This document shows positions 23,955 through 32,951 of a DNA stretch of 64,000 nt, piece by piece. A model generated the notes under the pieces. The model saw only the letters and a list, made by a program, of their open reading frames with translations, searched no databases and had not been told where the DNA came from. Made by a program: the position numbers and the translations under genes. The DNA comes from Clavibacter californiensis (GTDB lineage Bacteria > Actinomycetota > Actinomycetes > Actinomycetales > Microbacteriaceae), in the NCBI RefSeq assembly GCF_021952865.1, contig NZ_CP040792.1, positions 1,054,001-1,118,000 on the forward strand, written 5' to 3'. Each line of letters opens with the position of its first letter. The stretch's first letter is position 1.

Positions 23955-26900
23955 TCACGCCGGGTCGGCGACCGTGGAGGTGAGGGTGGACGACCCGTCC
24001 GCCCGCCGGCGCACCTCGATCCGGTCGGCCACGCGCTGCTTCAGCTCCTCCACGTGGCTGACGATGCCGACGGTGCGGCCGCCCGAGGACAATCGCCCGA
24101 GCTCGGACATGACGGCGTCGAGGGTCTCGGGATCCAGCGTGCCGAAGCCCTCGTCGACGAACAGCGTGCCGAGCTGGAGCCCGCCCGCCTCCGCCTGCAC
24201 CACGTCCGCCAGGCCGAGCGCGAGCGCGAGCGACGCGTAGAACGTCTCGCCGCCGGAGAAGCTCGCGGGCTCGCGCACGCGGTCGACGACGTGGTCGCGG
24301 ATCTGCAGGGCGAGGCCCGTCTTCCTCGACCTGCTCGTCGCCTCCCGCTCCTCGCTCACCTCCAGCTCGTAGCGGCCGCTCGACATGATCCTGAGGCGCG
24401 CGTTGGCGGCCTGCACCACGTCCTCGAAGCGGCGGAGCAGCACGTAGGTGCCGAGCGTCGTGCCGCGCGTGTTCTCGGGGGTGATGGCGTTCGCGACCTC
24501 GGCCATGCGGATGGCGGCGCGCGCCTGGTCGCCCGCGCGGGCGCTCTCGCGGCGGGCGGCGTCGTGCCGGGCGAGGGCGGAGGCGCTGCGGTCTGCGCGG
24601 TCGCGCGCGCGGGCGGCGCGCTCGGCGCTGGCGCGGGCCGCGGCCTGGGCGGCGTCGAGGGCGGCGCGGGCGGCGTCGGGATCCGGATCCTCGGCGCCCG
24701 TGAGCGACGCGACCTCGGGATCCACGAGCCCCTCCGCCACGACCGCCTGCTCCTGATCGTGGGCGGCGACCCGCCGGGCGGACGCCTCGAGCTCCGCCGG
24801 CGGGAGGGCGGCGGCCCGCGCCTCCTCCTCGGTCGCGAATGACCGGTCCGCGAGCGCCTCGGCGAGCTCGGCGGCGCGGGCGGCGGCCTCGGCGGCCGTG
24901 CGCTCGCGAGCGGTGCGGAGGGCGATGAGGCGGTCGACGAGGGCGCGTTCCGCGGCGCGGTCGGTGACGAGGGCGGCGACGCGGGGGACGGGCGCGGTGC
25001 CGTCGTTGTCGTTGTCGTTGTCGTTGTCGGTGTCGGCCCCGTCCGCGTCCCGCTGCGCGAGTGCCGCGCGCACGGCCGCCTCGTCCTCCGTCAGGAGCTC
25101 GCGCGCCCGGATCACCCGCTCGCGCAGACCCGAGAGCGCGGCGCGGGCGTCGTCGCGGCGGGTGCGGATCCGCTCGGTCTCCGCGTCGTGCGCGACGACA
25201 GCGGCCTCCGCAGCTCGCAGCGCGCCGCCCGCCGCCTCGGCCCCCGCGAGACGCGCGGCGCGGGCGGCGACCTCGGCGTCGGCGGTCTCGGCAGTGATCC
25301 CGTCGAGCGCCGCCGCGGCCACCTCGTGCCGCGCCGTCTCCGCCGAGAGCGCCGCCACCGCGTCACCCTGCGCCGCCTCCGCCCGGGCGCGCGCCTCCGC
25401 GGCTCGCTCGATCTCGTCGTCGTCCGGATGCCCCTGCGCGCTCGGCGCGGGATGCGGGTGGTCGACCGCGCCGCACACCGGGCACGGGACGCCGTCCTCC
25501 AGCTCCGCGGCCAGCTCGCCCGCGAGCCCCCGGATCTTCCGCTGCCGCAGCTCCGCCTCGTGGCGCACGGCGGTCGTCGCGGCGGCCGAGCGCGCGTCGA
25601 GGGCATCCCGGGCCGCGTGGATCCGCGCCTCCAGCCCCTCGAGCTCGGCCACGCGACGCCGGGTCGCCTCCGCCTCGGCGAGCGCCGCGCGCGCCCGGTC
25701 GACGCCGCCGGCAGCAGCAGCCGCGGCGTCCCGGGCCTCGACCAGCGGGATCCGCCCGGCCGGCCGCTCCGCGAGCGCCGCCTCCGCCGCGTCCGCCTCC
25801 GCCTCGCGCGCCGCGACCGCGTCCCCGGCGGCCCGCACATCGGCGCGACGCCGGGGCAGCCCGCGCTCGCGCGCCTCCGCGTCGGCCAGCGTCGCCAGCT
25901 CGGCCACGAGCGCATCGCGCCGCTCAGCGAGCGCCGAGGCGGTCGCGCTCGCGAGGGCGGGCCGCTCCGCCCGGCACGCCGCGCGGGCGTCGTCGTCGGC
26001 GACCTCGGCCGCGGTCCGCGCCGCATCCGCCCGGTCGCGCGCCGCCAGCTGGCCCGCGACCGACGCCGCCCGCCGCGCCTCCTCGACGCGCCGCGCCAGC
26101 CCGGCGATCTCCTCGGCCGCCTCGCGCACGGCCCCCTCGCGCGCGATCAGCGCCCGCCGCCTGTCGAGCGCGCGCGTCACCCGCTCCGCGTCGGCGAGCG
26201 CGGTCGCCGCATCCTGGCGCGCTCCCTCGTCCTCCGTGCGCGCCGCCTCCGCCGCGTCCGCCAGCTCGGCCAGCAGCCGCACGGTGTCGCGGGCGTCGGC
26301 GATCTCCAGCGCATCCACCCGCGTCGCCTCGCGCAACCCCGTGAGCGCCTCGGCGACCTTCGCGTCGGCGGCGTCGGTGCGCGCCTTCGCGGCCTTGCGC
26401 ATCTCGCCGAGCTGCGCGGCGGTCCGTTCGTACACGGCCGTGCCGAAGAGCGACTGCAGCACGAGCCGCCGCTGCTCGCCCGTGGAGCGCAGGAACTCCG
26501 CGAACTCGCCCTGAGGCAGCACGACCGTCTGCACGAACTGCGCGCGCGTGAGGCCCACGATCCGCGCGACCTCCGTGCCGACCTCCTGCGTGGTGGTGCC
26601 GATCACCTCGCCCGCGTCGGCGTCCGGCGACGACAGCCGCGCGAGCGTCGCGGAGGCGTTCTGGTTCGTGGTGCCCGTGCCGCGTGCCTTCGGGCGCTGG
26701 TGCTGCGGGCTGCGGCGCACGCGGTGGATCCCCGCGGCCGTCTCGAACACGAGCTCCACGTACGGCTCCACGCCGGGGGCCGCGTGGTGGCTGTGCAGCC
26801 GGTCTCGGCTCGAGCCCTCGCTCGCGAGCGACCCGTAGAGCGCGAACACGACGGCGTCGATGAGCGTCGACTTGCCGGATCCCGTGGGCCCCTCCAGCAG

Positions 26901-26993
26901 GAACAGCCCCGAGCGTCCGAGCTCCGCGAAGTCGATGACGTGCTCGCCGGCGAACGGCCCGATCGCCTGGAGGGTGAGCCGGTGCAGCTCCAT
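23955..26993 (-). CDS. sbcC: SbcC, ATPase subunit of the SbcCD (Rad50-Mre11-like) nuclease
   Basis: 1012 residues, SMC-like. N-terminal Walker A FLLEGPTGSGKSTLIDAV (about residues 33-50) and Q-loop; two long coiled-coil arms very rich in Ala, Glu and Arg; a zinc-hook CPVC at about residue 510 in DGVPCPVCGAVDHPHP; C-terminal signature FSGGETFYASLALALGLAD, Walker B LGTLFVDEGFGTLDP. With SbcD it cleaves hairpins and processes DNA ends. A (GTTGTC)4 tract at 25005-25028 encodes an acidic Asp-Asn run in the second coil arm. ATG 26993 overlaps the sbcD stop by one base (TGATG). Confidence 0.95.
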   Translation of the reverse strand: MELHRLTLQAIGPFAGEHVIDFAELGRSGLFLLEGPTGSGKSTLIDAVVFALYGSLASEGSSRDRLHSHHAAPGVEPYVELVFETAAGIHRVRRSPQHQRPKARGTGTTNQNASATLARLSSPDADAGEVIGTTTQEVGTEVARIVGLTRAQFVQTVVLPQGEFAEFLRSTGEQRRLVLQSLFGTAVYERTAAQLGEMRKAAKARTDAADAKVAEALTGLREATRVDALEIADARDTVRLLAELADAAEAARTEDEGARQDAATALADAERVTRALDRRRALIAREGAVREAAEEIAGLARRVEEARRAASVAGQLAARDRADAARTAAEVADDDARAACRAERPALASATASALAERRDALVAELATLADAEARERGLPRRRADVRAAGDAVAAREAEADAAEAALAERPAGRIPLVEARDAAAAAAGGVDRARAALAEAEATRRRVAELEGLEARIHAARDALDARSAAATTAVRHEAELRQRKIRGLAGELAAELEDGVPCPVCGAVDHPHPAPSAQGHPDDDEIERAAEARARAEAAQGDAVAALSAETARHEVAAAALDGITAETADAEVAARAARLAGAEAAGGALRAAEAAVVAHDAETERIRTRRDDARAALSGLRERVIRARELLTEDEAAVRAALAQRDADGADTDNDNDNDNDGTAPVPRVAALVTDRAAERALVDRLIALRTARERTAAEAAARAAELAEALADRSFATEEEARAAALPPAELEASARRVAAHDQEQAVVAEGLVDPEVASLTGAEDPDPDAARAALDAAQAAARASAERAARARDRADRSASALARHDAARRESARAGDQARAAIRMAEVANAITPENTRGTTLGTYVLLRRFEDVVQAANARLRIMSSGRYELEVSEEREATSRSRKTGLALQIRDHVVDRVREPASFSGGETFYASLALALGLADVVQAEAGGLQLGTLFVDEGFGTLDPETLDAVMSELGRLSSGGRTVGIVSHVEELKQRVADRIEVRRRADGSSTLTSTVADPA
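25005..25028. repeat. In-frame (GTTGTC)4 hexamer repeat inside sbcC
   Basis: Four perfect hexamers plus flanking degenerate units encode alternating Asp-Asn on the minus strand. Loss or gain of units stays in frame. Confidence 0.85.
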
Positions 26994-28159
26994 CAGGCGC
27001 TCCGGTCCGCGGCGAGGGCGTGCTCGTACGCCTGGCGGAGCACGAGCGCCTCGGCCTCGGTGGGCGGCGCGCCGGTCGCGTACGCGACGAAGTCGGCAGC
27101 GACATCGAGCGGATCCGTCGACGCGTCGACCACGCGCGACCGCACGCCCTCGACCCGCCCCTCGGGCTCGTGCAGCACGACGAGCGCGTGCGGCAGCGCC
27201 TCCCGTACGCGCGCCACCAGGTGCGCCGGGTGCACGGGATCCGTCACGTGCACGCGCAGCCACGCGTCCGCGAGGTCGGCGTGCCGACCGTCGACGATCT
27301 CGGCGAGCGTCCCCGTGACCTCCGCCAGCCGTCTTGGCACCGGCGCCGGGATCAGCTCGACCGTCGTGGATCCGTCGGCCGCCAGCTCCACGAGCGCGCT
27401 CGACTTCCGCTGCAGCCGCTCCCCGAAGGAGAACGCGAGCGGCGAGCCGGAGTATCGGATGACGGGCCGCGCCGATCCCGCGGCCCGCACCTCCTGCGCG
27501 CCGTGCAGGTGCCCGAGCGCCACGTAGTCCGCGCCCCGGAACACCGACGCCGGCACCTGGTCGAACCCGCCCACGCGGATGTCCCGTTCGCTCTCGCTGG
27601 GCGCAGCACCCGTGACGAACGCGTGCGCGACGACGACCACGCGCGCGTCGGGCCGGGCGGCGGCGTCCGCGCGCACCCGATCCATCGCGGCTCCCAGCAC
27701 GGCCTCGTGCGAGCGCGGGAGAGGGGGCGACCCGGGCGCGGCGAGCGTCGCGCGCACGGCATCCGGATCCAGGTACGGCACCCCGTAGAACGCGACCGGT
27801 CCGCCGATGTCCTCCACCACGACGGGCTGATCCAGCGTCTCGGCCGACGCCAGGATGTGGAGCCCGTCCCGCAGCAGCGCCGACGCGAACCCGAGCCGCG
27901 CGGCCGAGTCGTGGTTGCCGGGCGTGACGATGACGGTCGCGAGCGCGCTCAGCCGCGCGAGCGCGTCCCCGAGCAGCCGCACGCTGGGCACGCCAGGTAC
28001 GGCGCGGTCGTAGACGTCGCCCGCGACGAGCACGACGTCGACCTCCCGCTCGCGCACGACATCGACGAGGTGGTCGAGGAACGCCGCCTGATGCGCGTGC
28101 AGGTCCTCGCCGTGGAGGGTGCGTCCGAGGTGCCAGTCGCTCGTGTGGAGGATGCGCAC
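26993..28159 (-). CDS. sbcD: SbcD, nuclease subunit of the SbcCD complex
   Basis: 388 residues. All Mre11-type phosphoesterase motifs are present: ILHTSDWHLGR, LVAGDVYDRAV, IVTPGNHDSAARL, VVVAHAFVTG, and ALGHLHGAQ. The C-terminal capping domain follows. It has Mn-dependent exo- and endonuclease activity with SbcC. GTG 28159 is preceded by GGAAGGACCCGC. It is the first gene of the sbcDC operon. Confidence 0.95.
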   Translation of the reverse strand: MRILHTSDWHLGRTLHGEDLHAHQAAFLDHLVDVVREREVDVVLVAGDVYDRAVPGVPSVRLLGDALARLSALATVIVTPGNHDSAARLGFASALLRDGLHILASAETLDQPVVVEDIGGPVAFYGVPYLDPDAVRATLAAPGSPPLPRSHEAVLGAAMDRVRADAAARPDARVVVVAHAFVTGAAPSESERDIRVGGFDQVPASVFRGADYVALGHLHGAQEVRAAGSARPVIRYSGSPLAFSFGERLQRKSSALVELAADGSTTVELIPAPVPRRLAEVTGTLAEIVDGRHADLADAWLRVHVTDPVHPAHLVARVREALPHALVVLHEPEGRVEGVRSRVVDASTDPLDVAADFVAYATGAPPTEAEALVLRQAYEHALAADRSA

Positions 28160-28227
28160 GCGGGTCCTTCCGTGGGGCTGCCGGCGGTGCCCGTCACGCT
28201 ACCGGAGGGGGCCGACACGGCCGGGGC

Positions 28228-28878
28228 TCACGGCTGCGGAGTCGGGAAGGAGGTGTCGGGGATGACGGGCTCGCTGTGCGTGTCGCACGCGCGCGTGTCG
28301 CACTCGTGGATCGACAGGTGGTCCCGTCCGGAGAAGAGGACGACCATGGACCTGTTCGTCACGTGCTCGCGCGCTTCGCGCGCGGAGGAGAGGGGCGACA
28401 GATCGGGTCGAGCATCCTCACGGACCGCGGTGCCGCCGACATGTTCGGACAGCCTGTCGGTGTCCGAACGGGAGAGGTCCTGCTCCGAGAGGGTCGCCGA
28501 CGCCGGCTCGCTGGTGCTGCAACCCGCCTGCGTCATCGCGGCCTCCGTGTCCTGGATGGCGGCTCGCGCCGTCTCCCGGCTGGGCAGCGGGCAGGCGGCC
28601 TCCGCGGTCACGTCGCACTCGTGGTCCCGGGCACGGTGATCCGGGAAGATCTGCCCCTCCGGGCCGTCGCCGCCCACCCCGCATCCGGCCGCCACCCGTA
28701 GCCCGGCCCGCGTGAGGCCTGGCGGGGTGACGGCGGCGGTCACCAGCTCGGTGGCGTGCGGCAGGTTCCCCGCGCCGAGCTCCGGCGAGACCGGCACGCC
28801 GGACGGCGCGCAGCCGGCGAGGCCGAGGAGCACCGCCGCGGTGACGAGGCCCGAGCGGAGCGGACCGGTGCGGGCCGT
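28228..28878 (-). CDS. Putative lipoprotein with a non-canonical ACG start
   Basis: 216 residues counted from ACG 28878. The N-terminus read from there is MARTGPLRSGLVTAAVLLGL followed by AGCA, a textbook lipobox, and AGGAG (28886-28890 on the minus strand) lies 7 nt upstream. There is no ATG, GTG or TTG in frame that would give a signal peptide; the nearest downstream GTG leaves only seven residues before the lipobox cysteine. Either ATG has mutated to ACG or ACG is used. The mature part has several cysteines (CGVG, HECDVTAEAACPLP, GCSTS, HECDTRACDTH), suggesting disulfides. No family recognised. Confidence 0.6.
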   Translation of the reverse strand, partial: TARTGPLRSGLVTAAVLLGLAGCAPSGVPVSPELGAGNLPHATELVTAAVTPPGLTRAGLRVAAGCGVGGDGPEGQIFPDHRARDHECDVTAEAACPLPSRETARAAIQDTEAAMTQAGCSTSEPASATLSEQDLSRSDTDRLSEHVGGTAVREDARPDLSPLSSAREAREHVTNRSMVVLFSGRDHLSIHECDTRACDTHSEPVIPDTSFPTPQP

Positions 28879-28940
28879 GTCGGCTCTCCTCGCGGCGGGT
28901 CCGGTCCGGCCGCCGGGGACTGTCCCTGTGCCGTCAGCCC

Positions 28941-29756
28941 TTACTTCCCGTGCGCCGCGACCGACACGTCCTCCCACTCGCGCCAGGTCTCCAGGCGCTG
29001 CGCGTAGTCCTTCTCCGCGATCGCGAGCGGGCCGTCGCCGAGGAAGATCCGCAGCGGCGGCTCCTCCGCGTCGACGATCGCGAGGATCGCGTCGCGCGTC
29101 GCCGTCGGGTCGCCCGGCGTCGTCTTCTTGTAGCCCTCGGCCCGGCGCTGCCGCATGCCGTCGTAGGCCGCGATCGGCTCGCTCCGCTTGGCAGACGCAT
29201 CCGCCCAGTCGGTGCTGTAGCCGGCGGGCTCCACGAGCGTCACGTGGATCCCGAACTCGGCCACCTCGAGCGCCAGCGACTGGCTGAGGCCCTCGAGCGC
29301 CCACTTCGACGCGTGGTAGATGCCGGTGTTCGTGAACGCGCTGATCCCGCCGATGCTCGACACCTGCACGATGTGCCCGGATCCCTGCGCCCGCATGATC
29401 GCGACCGCAGCCTGCGTGATCCACAGCGCGCCGAACACGTTGGTCTCGAACTGGCCGCGCGCCTCGTCCTCGGTGATCTCCTCGATCGCCCCGAACTGGC
29501 CGAAGCCCGCGTTGTTGACCACGACGTCGAGCGAGCCGAAGCGCTCCGCCGCCTGCTGCACGGCGGCGATGCCGGCGTCGCGGTCGGTGACGTCGAGCCG
29601 GATGGGGAGCACGGCGTCGCCGTGCCGCTCGACGAGCGCGTCGAGGGTGGACGTGTCGCGGGCGGTCGCGGCGACGCGGTCGCCGCGCTCCAGCGCAGCC
29701 TCCGCCCACTCGCGGCCGAAGCCCTTGGATGCGCCGGTGATGAACCAGGTGGTCAT
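28941..29756 (-). CDS. Short-chain dehydrogenase/reductase
   Basis: 271 residues of the classical SDR family: WFITGASKGFGREWA (cofactor loop), VVVNNAGFG, and the catalytic VSSIGG...YHASKWALE with Ser, Tyr and Lys. It reduces or oxidises small carbonyl/alcohol substrates with NAD(P). ATG 29756 has AGAGGA 6-7 nt upstream. The gene ends 62 bp before the lipoprotein gene start. Confidence 0.92.
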   Translation of the reverse strand: MTTWFITGASKGFGREWAEAALERGDRVAATARDTSTLDALVERHGDAVLPIRLDVTDRDAGIAAVQQAAERFGSLDVVVNNAGFGQFGAIEEITEDEARGQFETNVFGALWITQAAVAIMRAQGSGHIVQVSSIGGISAFTNTGIYHASKWALEGLSQSLALEVAEFGIHVTLVEPAGYSTDWADASAKRSEPIAAYDGMRQRRAEGYKKTTPGDPTATRDAILAIVDAEEPPLRIFLGDGPLAIAEKDYAQRLETWREWEDVSVAAHGK

Positions 29757-29900
29757 GGCGATGTCCTCTCGTCGGTACCCCTCACCCAACGCCTGGGGCC
29801 GGAACCCCATGCCCCGCATCCGCGATCCCCTTCCCAGGCGTCGCTCGACGGACAACCCGATCGGATCCGCTCGCCCGGGGGACCCGCAGAGCCGCCTTGG

Positions 29901-29906
29901 TAGGAT
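29901..29906 (+). promoter_or_regulatory. -10 box TAGGAT, leaderless promoter of the DUF3151-purA operon
   Basis: TAGGAT, then five bases, then GTG 29912. It selects this GTG over an upstream TTG at 29897, which lies before the box. Confidence 0.5.
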
Positions 29907-29911
29907 CGAGT

Positions 29912-30388
29912 GTGACTGGAGAGAACCTGCTCGGCGTGCCCGAGACGCGCCTGGCCGACGAGCCCGAGGTCGCTGCCCGCATCCAGGATGCCGACGGCCA
30001 CCACGACACCCTCGGCGCCATCGCGGCCGACCACCCGCAGTCGTCGCTCGTCTGGGCGCTGCTCGCCGACTCCGCGTACGTGCAGGGCGACCGCATCGCC
30101 TCCTACGCCTTCGCGCGGGTGGGCTACCACCGCGGCCTCGACTCGCTGCGGAAGTCCGGCTGGAAGGGCCAGGGCCCCGTGCCGTGGAGCCACGAGCCCA
30201 ACCGCGGTGTCCTCCGCTCCCTCTACGCGCTCCGCCGCGCGGCCGCCGCCATCGGCGAGGAGGACGAGGTCTCGCGCCTCAGCGCCTTCCTGCGCGACGC
30301 GGATCCCACGGCCGCCGGCCACATCGAGGCCGCCACCGCCGGGGCGCTCCCGCCCACGGAGGCCATCGTCATCCGCGGCCAGGACTGA
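29912..30388 (+). CDS. DUF3151 family protein
   Basis: 158 residues matching the actinobacterial DUF3151 family: NLLGVPETRLADEP at the start, SSLVWALLADSAY, the very conserved SYAFARVGYHRGLDSLRKSGWKG split over the next helix, and VPWSHEPNRGVLRSLYALRRAA. No function is established. Its place next to purA and a fixed distance of 73 bp suggest co-transcription. Confidence 0.9.
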   Translation: MTGENLLGVPETRLADEPEVAARIQDADGHHDTLGAIAADHPQSSLVWALLADSAYVQGDRIASYAFARVGYHRGLDSLRKSGWKGQGPVPWSHEPNRGVLRSLYALRRAAAAIGEEDEVSRLSAFLRDADPTAAGHIEAATAGALPPTEAIVIRGQD

Positions 30389-30461
30389 TCCACCGCTCCG
30401 CCCGCACCACCGCACGCCACCCGATCCACCCCGACCGACCCGCCCCGACGAGGAGTGAGCC

Positions 30462-31751
30462 ATGCCCGCAGTAGTGATCATCGGAGCCCAGTGGGGTGAC
30501 GAGGGCAAGGGACGGGCGACCGACCTCCTCGGCAGCCGCGTCGACTACGTCGTCAAGTTCAACGGCGGCAACAACGCCGGCCACACGGTCGTCGTCGGCG
30601 ACGAGAAGTACGCGCTGCACCTGCTGCCGTCCGGCATCCTCACGCCGGGCGTCGTTCCCGTCATCGGCAACGGCGTCGTCGTCGACATCGAGGTGCTGTT
30701 CCACGAGCTCGATGCGCTGGCCGCCCGCGGCGTCGACGTCTCCAAGCTCCGCGTGAGCGCCAACGCGCACGTCATCACGCACTACCACCGCACCATCGAC
30801 AAGGTCACGGAGCGCTTCCTCGGCAAGCGCCAGATCGGCACCACCGGACGCGGCATCGGGCCCACGTACGCGGACAAGATCAACCGCGTCGGCATCCGGA
30901 TCCAGGACCTCTTCGACGAGAACATCCTGCGCCAGAAGGTGGAGGCGGCCCTCGACGCCAAGAACCACATGCTCGTCAAGATCTACAACCGCCGCGCCAT
31001 CTCGGCCGAGGAGATCGTCGAGAGCCTGCTCTCCTACGTGGAGCGCCTGCGCCCCATGGTGTGCGACGCGTCGCTCGAGCTGAACGCCGCGCTCGATGAG
31101 GGCAAGACGGTCCTGTTCGAGGCCGGCCAGGCCACCATGCTCGACATCGACCACGGCACGTACCCGTTCGTCACGTCCTCGAGCGCCACGTCCGGCGGCG
31201 CGGCCACGGGCTCGGGCGTCGCGCCGAACCGCCTCGAGCGGATCATCGCGGTCGTCAAGGCGTACACGACCCGCGTCGGAGCCGGTCCGTTCCCCACGGA
31301 GCTGAACGACGAGTCGGGCGAGTACCTGCGCGCCAAGGGCTTCGAGTTCGGCACCACCACCGGCCGCCCGCGCCGCTGCGGCTGGTACGACGCGCCCATC
31401 GCGCGCTACACGGCCCGCATCAACGGCGTCACCGACTTCGTGCTCACCAAGCTCGACGTGCTCTCCGGCCTCGCGACCATCCCGGTGTGCGTCGCCTACG
31501 ACGTCGACGGCGTGCGCCACGACGAGGTGCCCGTCTCGCAGTCGGACTTCCACCACGCGACCCCCATCTACGAGGAGTTCCCGGGCTGGCAGGAGGACAT
31601 CACGGCCTGCCGCCGCTTCGAGGACCTGCCGAAGAACGCGCAGGACTACGTGACGGCCATCGAGCGCATGAGCGGCGCCCGCATCTCCGCCATCGGCGTG
31701 GGTCCGGAGCGCGAGCAGGTCGTCGTGCTGCACGACCTCCTCGAGGCCTGA
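30462..31751 (+). CDS. purA: Adenylosuccinate synthetase
   Basis: 429 residues, normal length. It converts IMP, aspartate and GTP to adenylosuccinate in AMP synthesis. The N-terminal [14 protein letters not shown] with the catalytic aspartate, [11 protein letters not shown] with the catalytic His, [16 protein letters not shown], and the C-terminal GVGPEREQ are all present. GAGGAG about 8 nt upstream of ATG 30462 is a good ribosome site. Probably transcribed with the DUF3151 gene. Confidence 0.98.
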   Translation: MPAVVIIGAQWGDEGKGRATDLLGSRVDYVVKFNGGNNAGHTVVVGDEKYALHLLPSGILTPGVVPVIGNGVVVDIEVLFHELDALAARGVDVSKLRVSANAHVITHYHRTIDKVTERFLGKRQIGTTGRGIGPTYADKINRVGIRIQDLFDENILRQKVEAALDAKNHMLVKIYNRRAISAEEIVESLLSYVERLRPMVCDASLELNAALDEGKTVLFEAGQATMLDIDHGTYPFVTSSSATSGGAATGSGVAPNRLERIIAVVKAYTTRVGAGPFPTELNDESGEYLRAKGFEFGTTTGRPRRCGWYDAPIARYTARINGVTDFVLTKLDVLSGLATIPVCVAYDVDGVRHDEVPVSQSDFHHATPIYEEFPGWQEDITACRRFEDLPKNAQDYVTAIERMSGARISAIGVGPEREQVVVLHDLLEA

Positions 31752-31753
31752 CC

Positions 31754-31972
31754 CTGATCCACGACGGCTGGGCCGACGACGCCCGCCTCGGCACGGACGC
31801 GTCGGACCTCGCGCGCTTCCTCAGCCGGGCGGACGCCCGCACGATGAATCGCGAGCGCCTCCAGGCGGATCTCGACATGGGCCAGGAGCAGTACGTGGCG
31901 GCCTGGCGCGAGCTGCACCGCTTCGGCTACGTGTCGTCGGCGGAGCTGCGGCGGCTCGTCGTCGACCGGTAG
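31754..31972 (+). CDS. Small hypothetical protein downstream of purA, start unclear
   Basis: An open frame with coding-like base composition encodes up to 72 residues from CTG 31754: LIHDGWADDARLGTDASDL, then helical RADARTMNRERLQADLDMGQEQ in two pieces and WRELHRFGYVSSAELRRLVVDR. No ATG or GTG lies in frame before the internal ATG 31844 (43 residues). GAGG at 31743-31746 would suit the CTG. The family is unknown. Existence is likely, the start is not settled. Confidence 0.45.
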   Translation: MIHDGWADDARLGTDASDLARFLSRADARTMNRERLQADLDMGQEQYVAAWRELHRFGYVSSAELRRLVVDR

Positions 31973-31994
31973 GGCAGGTCCGGAGGGCGGCACG

Positions 31995-32357
31995 CTACCG
32001 CTGGAGCGGATCCGCGGGGCGGAGCAGGTGCTCGTCCACCGGGAAGGGCACGGTGTACGACAGCTGCGTCGCGGTCGTCTCGCCCCACTCGTCCTTCGTC
32101 ACCCGGATCTCCTCGGGCGACACCTCGGCGATCCGCACGCGCAGCCACGAACCGTCCTCGAGCCTCAGCTCGTGCGGGTCGGCGAGGTAGCCCAGGCCGA
32201 GCGCATCGAGGGTCTCCTCGGCGACCAGCCAGTCCACGACGCCTGTCCGGTGGCGTCCGAGGAGGTCGATGGCGACGAACCCCTCGCCGACCGGCTCCAT
32301 CCAGCCCAGGAGCTCGCGGTCGTCGGATCTCCGGTGCTCGATCCAGTCAGGTCCCAT
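31995..32357 (-). CDS. Conserved hypothetical protein
   Basis: 120 residues, mostly beta: DWIEHRRSDDRELLGWMEP, FVAIDLLGRHRTG, a helix DWLVAEETLDALGLGYLA, then ELRLEDGSWLRVRIAEVSPEEIRV in two strands and YTVPFPVDEHLLRP. No known family. A TAGCCT box lies 6 nt before ATG 32357. Confidence 0.7.
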   Translation of the reverse strand: MGPDWIEHRRSDDRELLGWMEPVGEGFVAIDLLGRHRTGVVDWLVAEETLDALGLGYLADPHELRLEDGSWLRVRIAEVSPEEIRVTKDEWGETTATQLSYTVPFPVDEHLLRPADPLQR

Positions 32358-32363
32358 GCTGCG

Positions 32364-32369
32364 AGGCTA
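32364..32369 (-). promoter_or_regulatory. -10 box TAGCCT, leaderless promoter
   Basis: Minus strand TAGCCT, six bases, ATG 32357. Confidence 0.45.
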
Positions 32370-32443
32370 GCCGCGCCCGCGTCAGGATCGCCGTCGCCTG
32401 ACCGCGGTCGGAGTGCGGCTCGCCGCGGGACGCATCCACTTCC

Positions 32444-32890
32444 CTAGTGAGCGCGCAAGGAGTGCACCATGCCGCGGAGGATCCGCGTGGCCGCCTCGCG
32501 GTCGGCGTCGCCGAGGTCGCCGAGCATCCGCAGCTCCACCGCGCGCACGGCCGCACTCGCCGTCGACAGCTGCCGGCGGCCCGCCGCGGTGAGACGCGTC
32601 GGCTGCACCCGGCCGACCGCCTCCTCCGCCGGGCGCGTGACGATCCCGTCGCGCTCGAGGGTCTGCAGCAGCACGTTCATCGACTGGCGCGTCACGAAGG
32701 CGCCGCGGGCGAGGTCGGAGTTCGAGGATCCCGGGCGCTGGGCGAGGAGCTCCAGGCAGGAGTAGTGCGTGATCGTCATGCCGAGAGGTCGGAGCGCCTC
32801 CTCCATGGCGGCGCGGAGCGCGCTCGCGGCCTCCTTGAGCAGGTAGCCGAGCGAGGTCGGGAGGTCGATGCCGTCGGCGCCTTGACTCAT
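32444..32890 (-). CDS. MarR-family transcriptional regulator
   Basis: 148 residues with the MarR winged helix: LGMTITHYSCLELLAQRPGSSNSDLARGAFVTRQSMNVLLQ spans helices and recognition helix (about residues 40-80), followed by the wing with RVQPTRLTAAGRRQL. ATG 32890 follows CAGACT by 6 nt. Two identical-arm 18-bp dyads lie between it and the divergent VOC gene; one covers its own start and -10 box. It most likely represses both genes and responds to a small ligand. Confidence 0.92.
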   Translation of the reverse strand: MSQGADGIDLPTSLGYLLKEAASALRAAMEEALRPLGMTITHYSCLELLAQRPGSSNSDLARGAFVTRQSMNVLLQTLERDGIVTRPAEEAVGRVQPTRLTAAGRRQLSTASAAVRAVELRMLGDLGDADREAATRILRGMVHSLRAH

Positions 32891-32906
32891 GTCAGCAGTC
32901 TGACAT
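32889..32906. promoter_or_regulatory. MarR operator copy 1
   Basis: ATGTCAG-CAGT-CTGACAT, arms perfectly inverted. It overlaps the marR-type gene's start codon and -10 box. Confidence 0.8.
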
Positions 32907-32916
32907 ATGCTCCTCC

Positions 32917-32934
32917 ATGTCAGGCATCTGACAT
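32917..32934. promoter_or_regulatory. MarR operator copy 2
   Basis: ATGTCAG-GCAT-CTGACAT, the same arms as copy 1, with centres 28 bp apart. It lies just upstream of the Shine-Dalgarno site of the VOC gene. Confidence 0.8.
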
Positions 32935-32951
32935 GACACACAGGAGGCACC

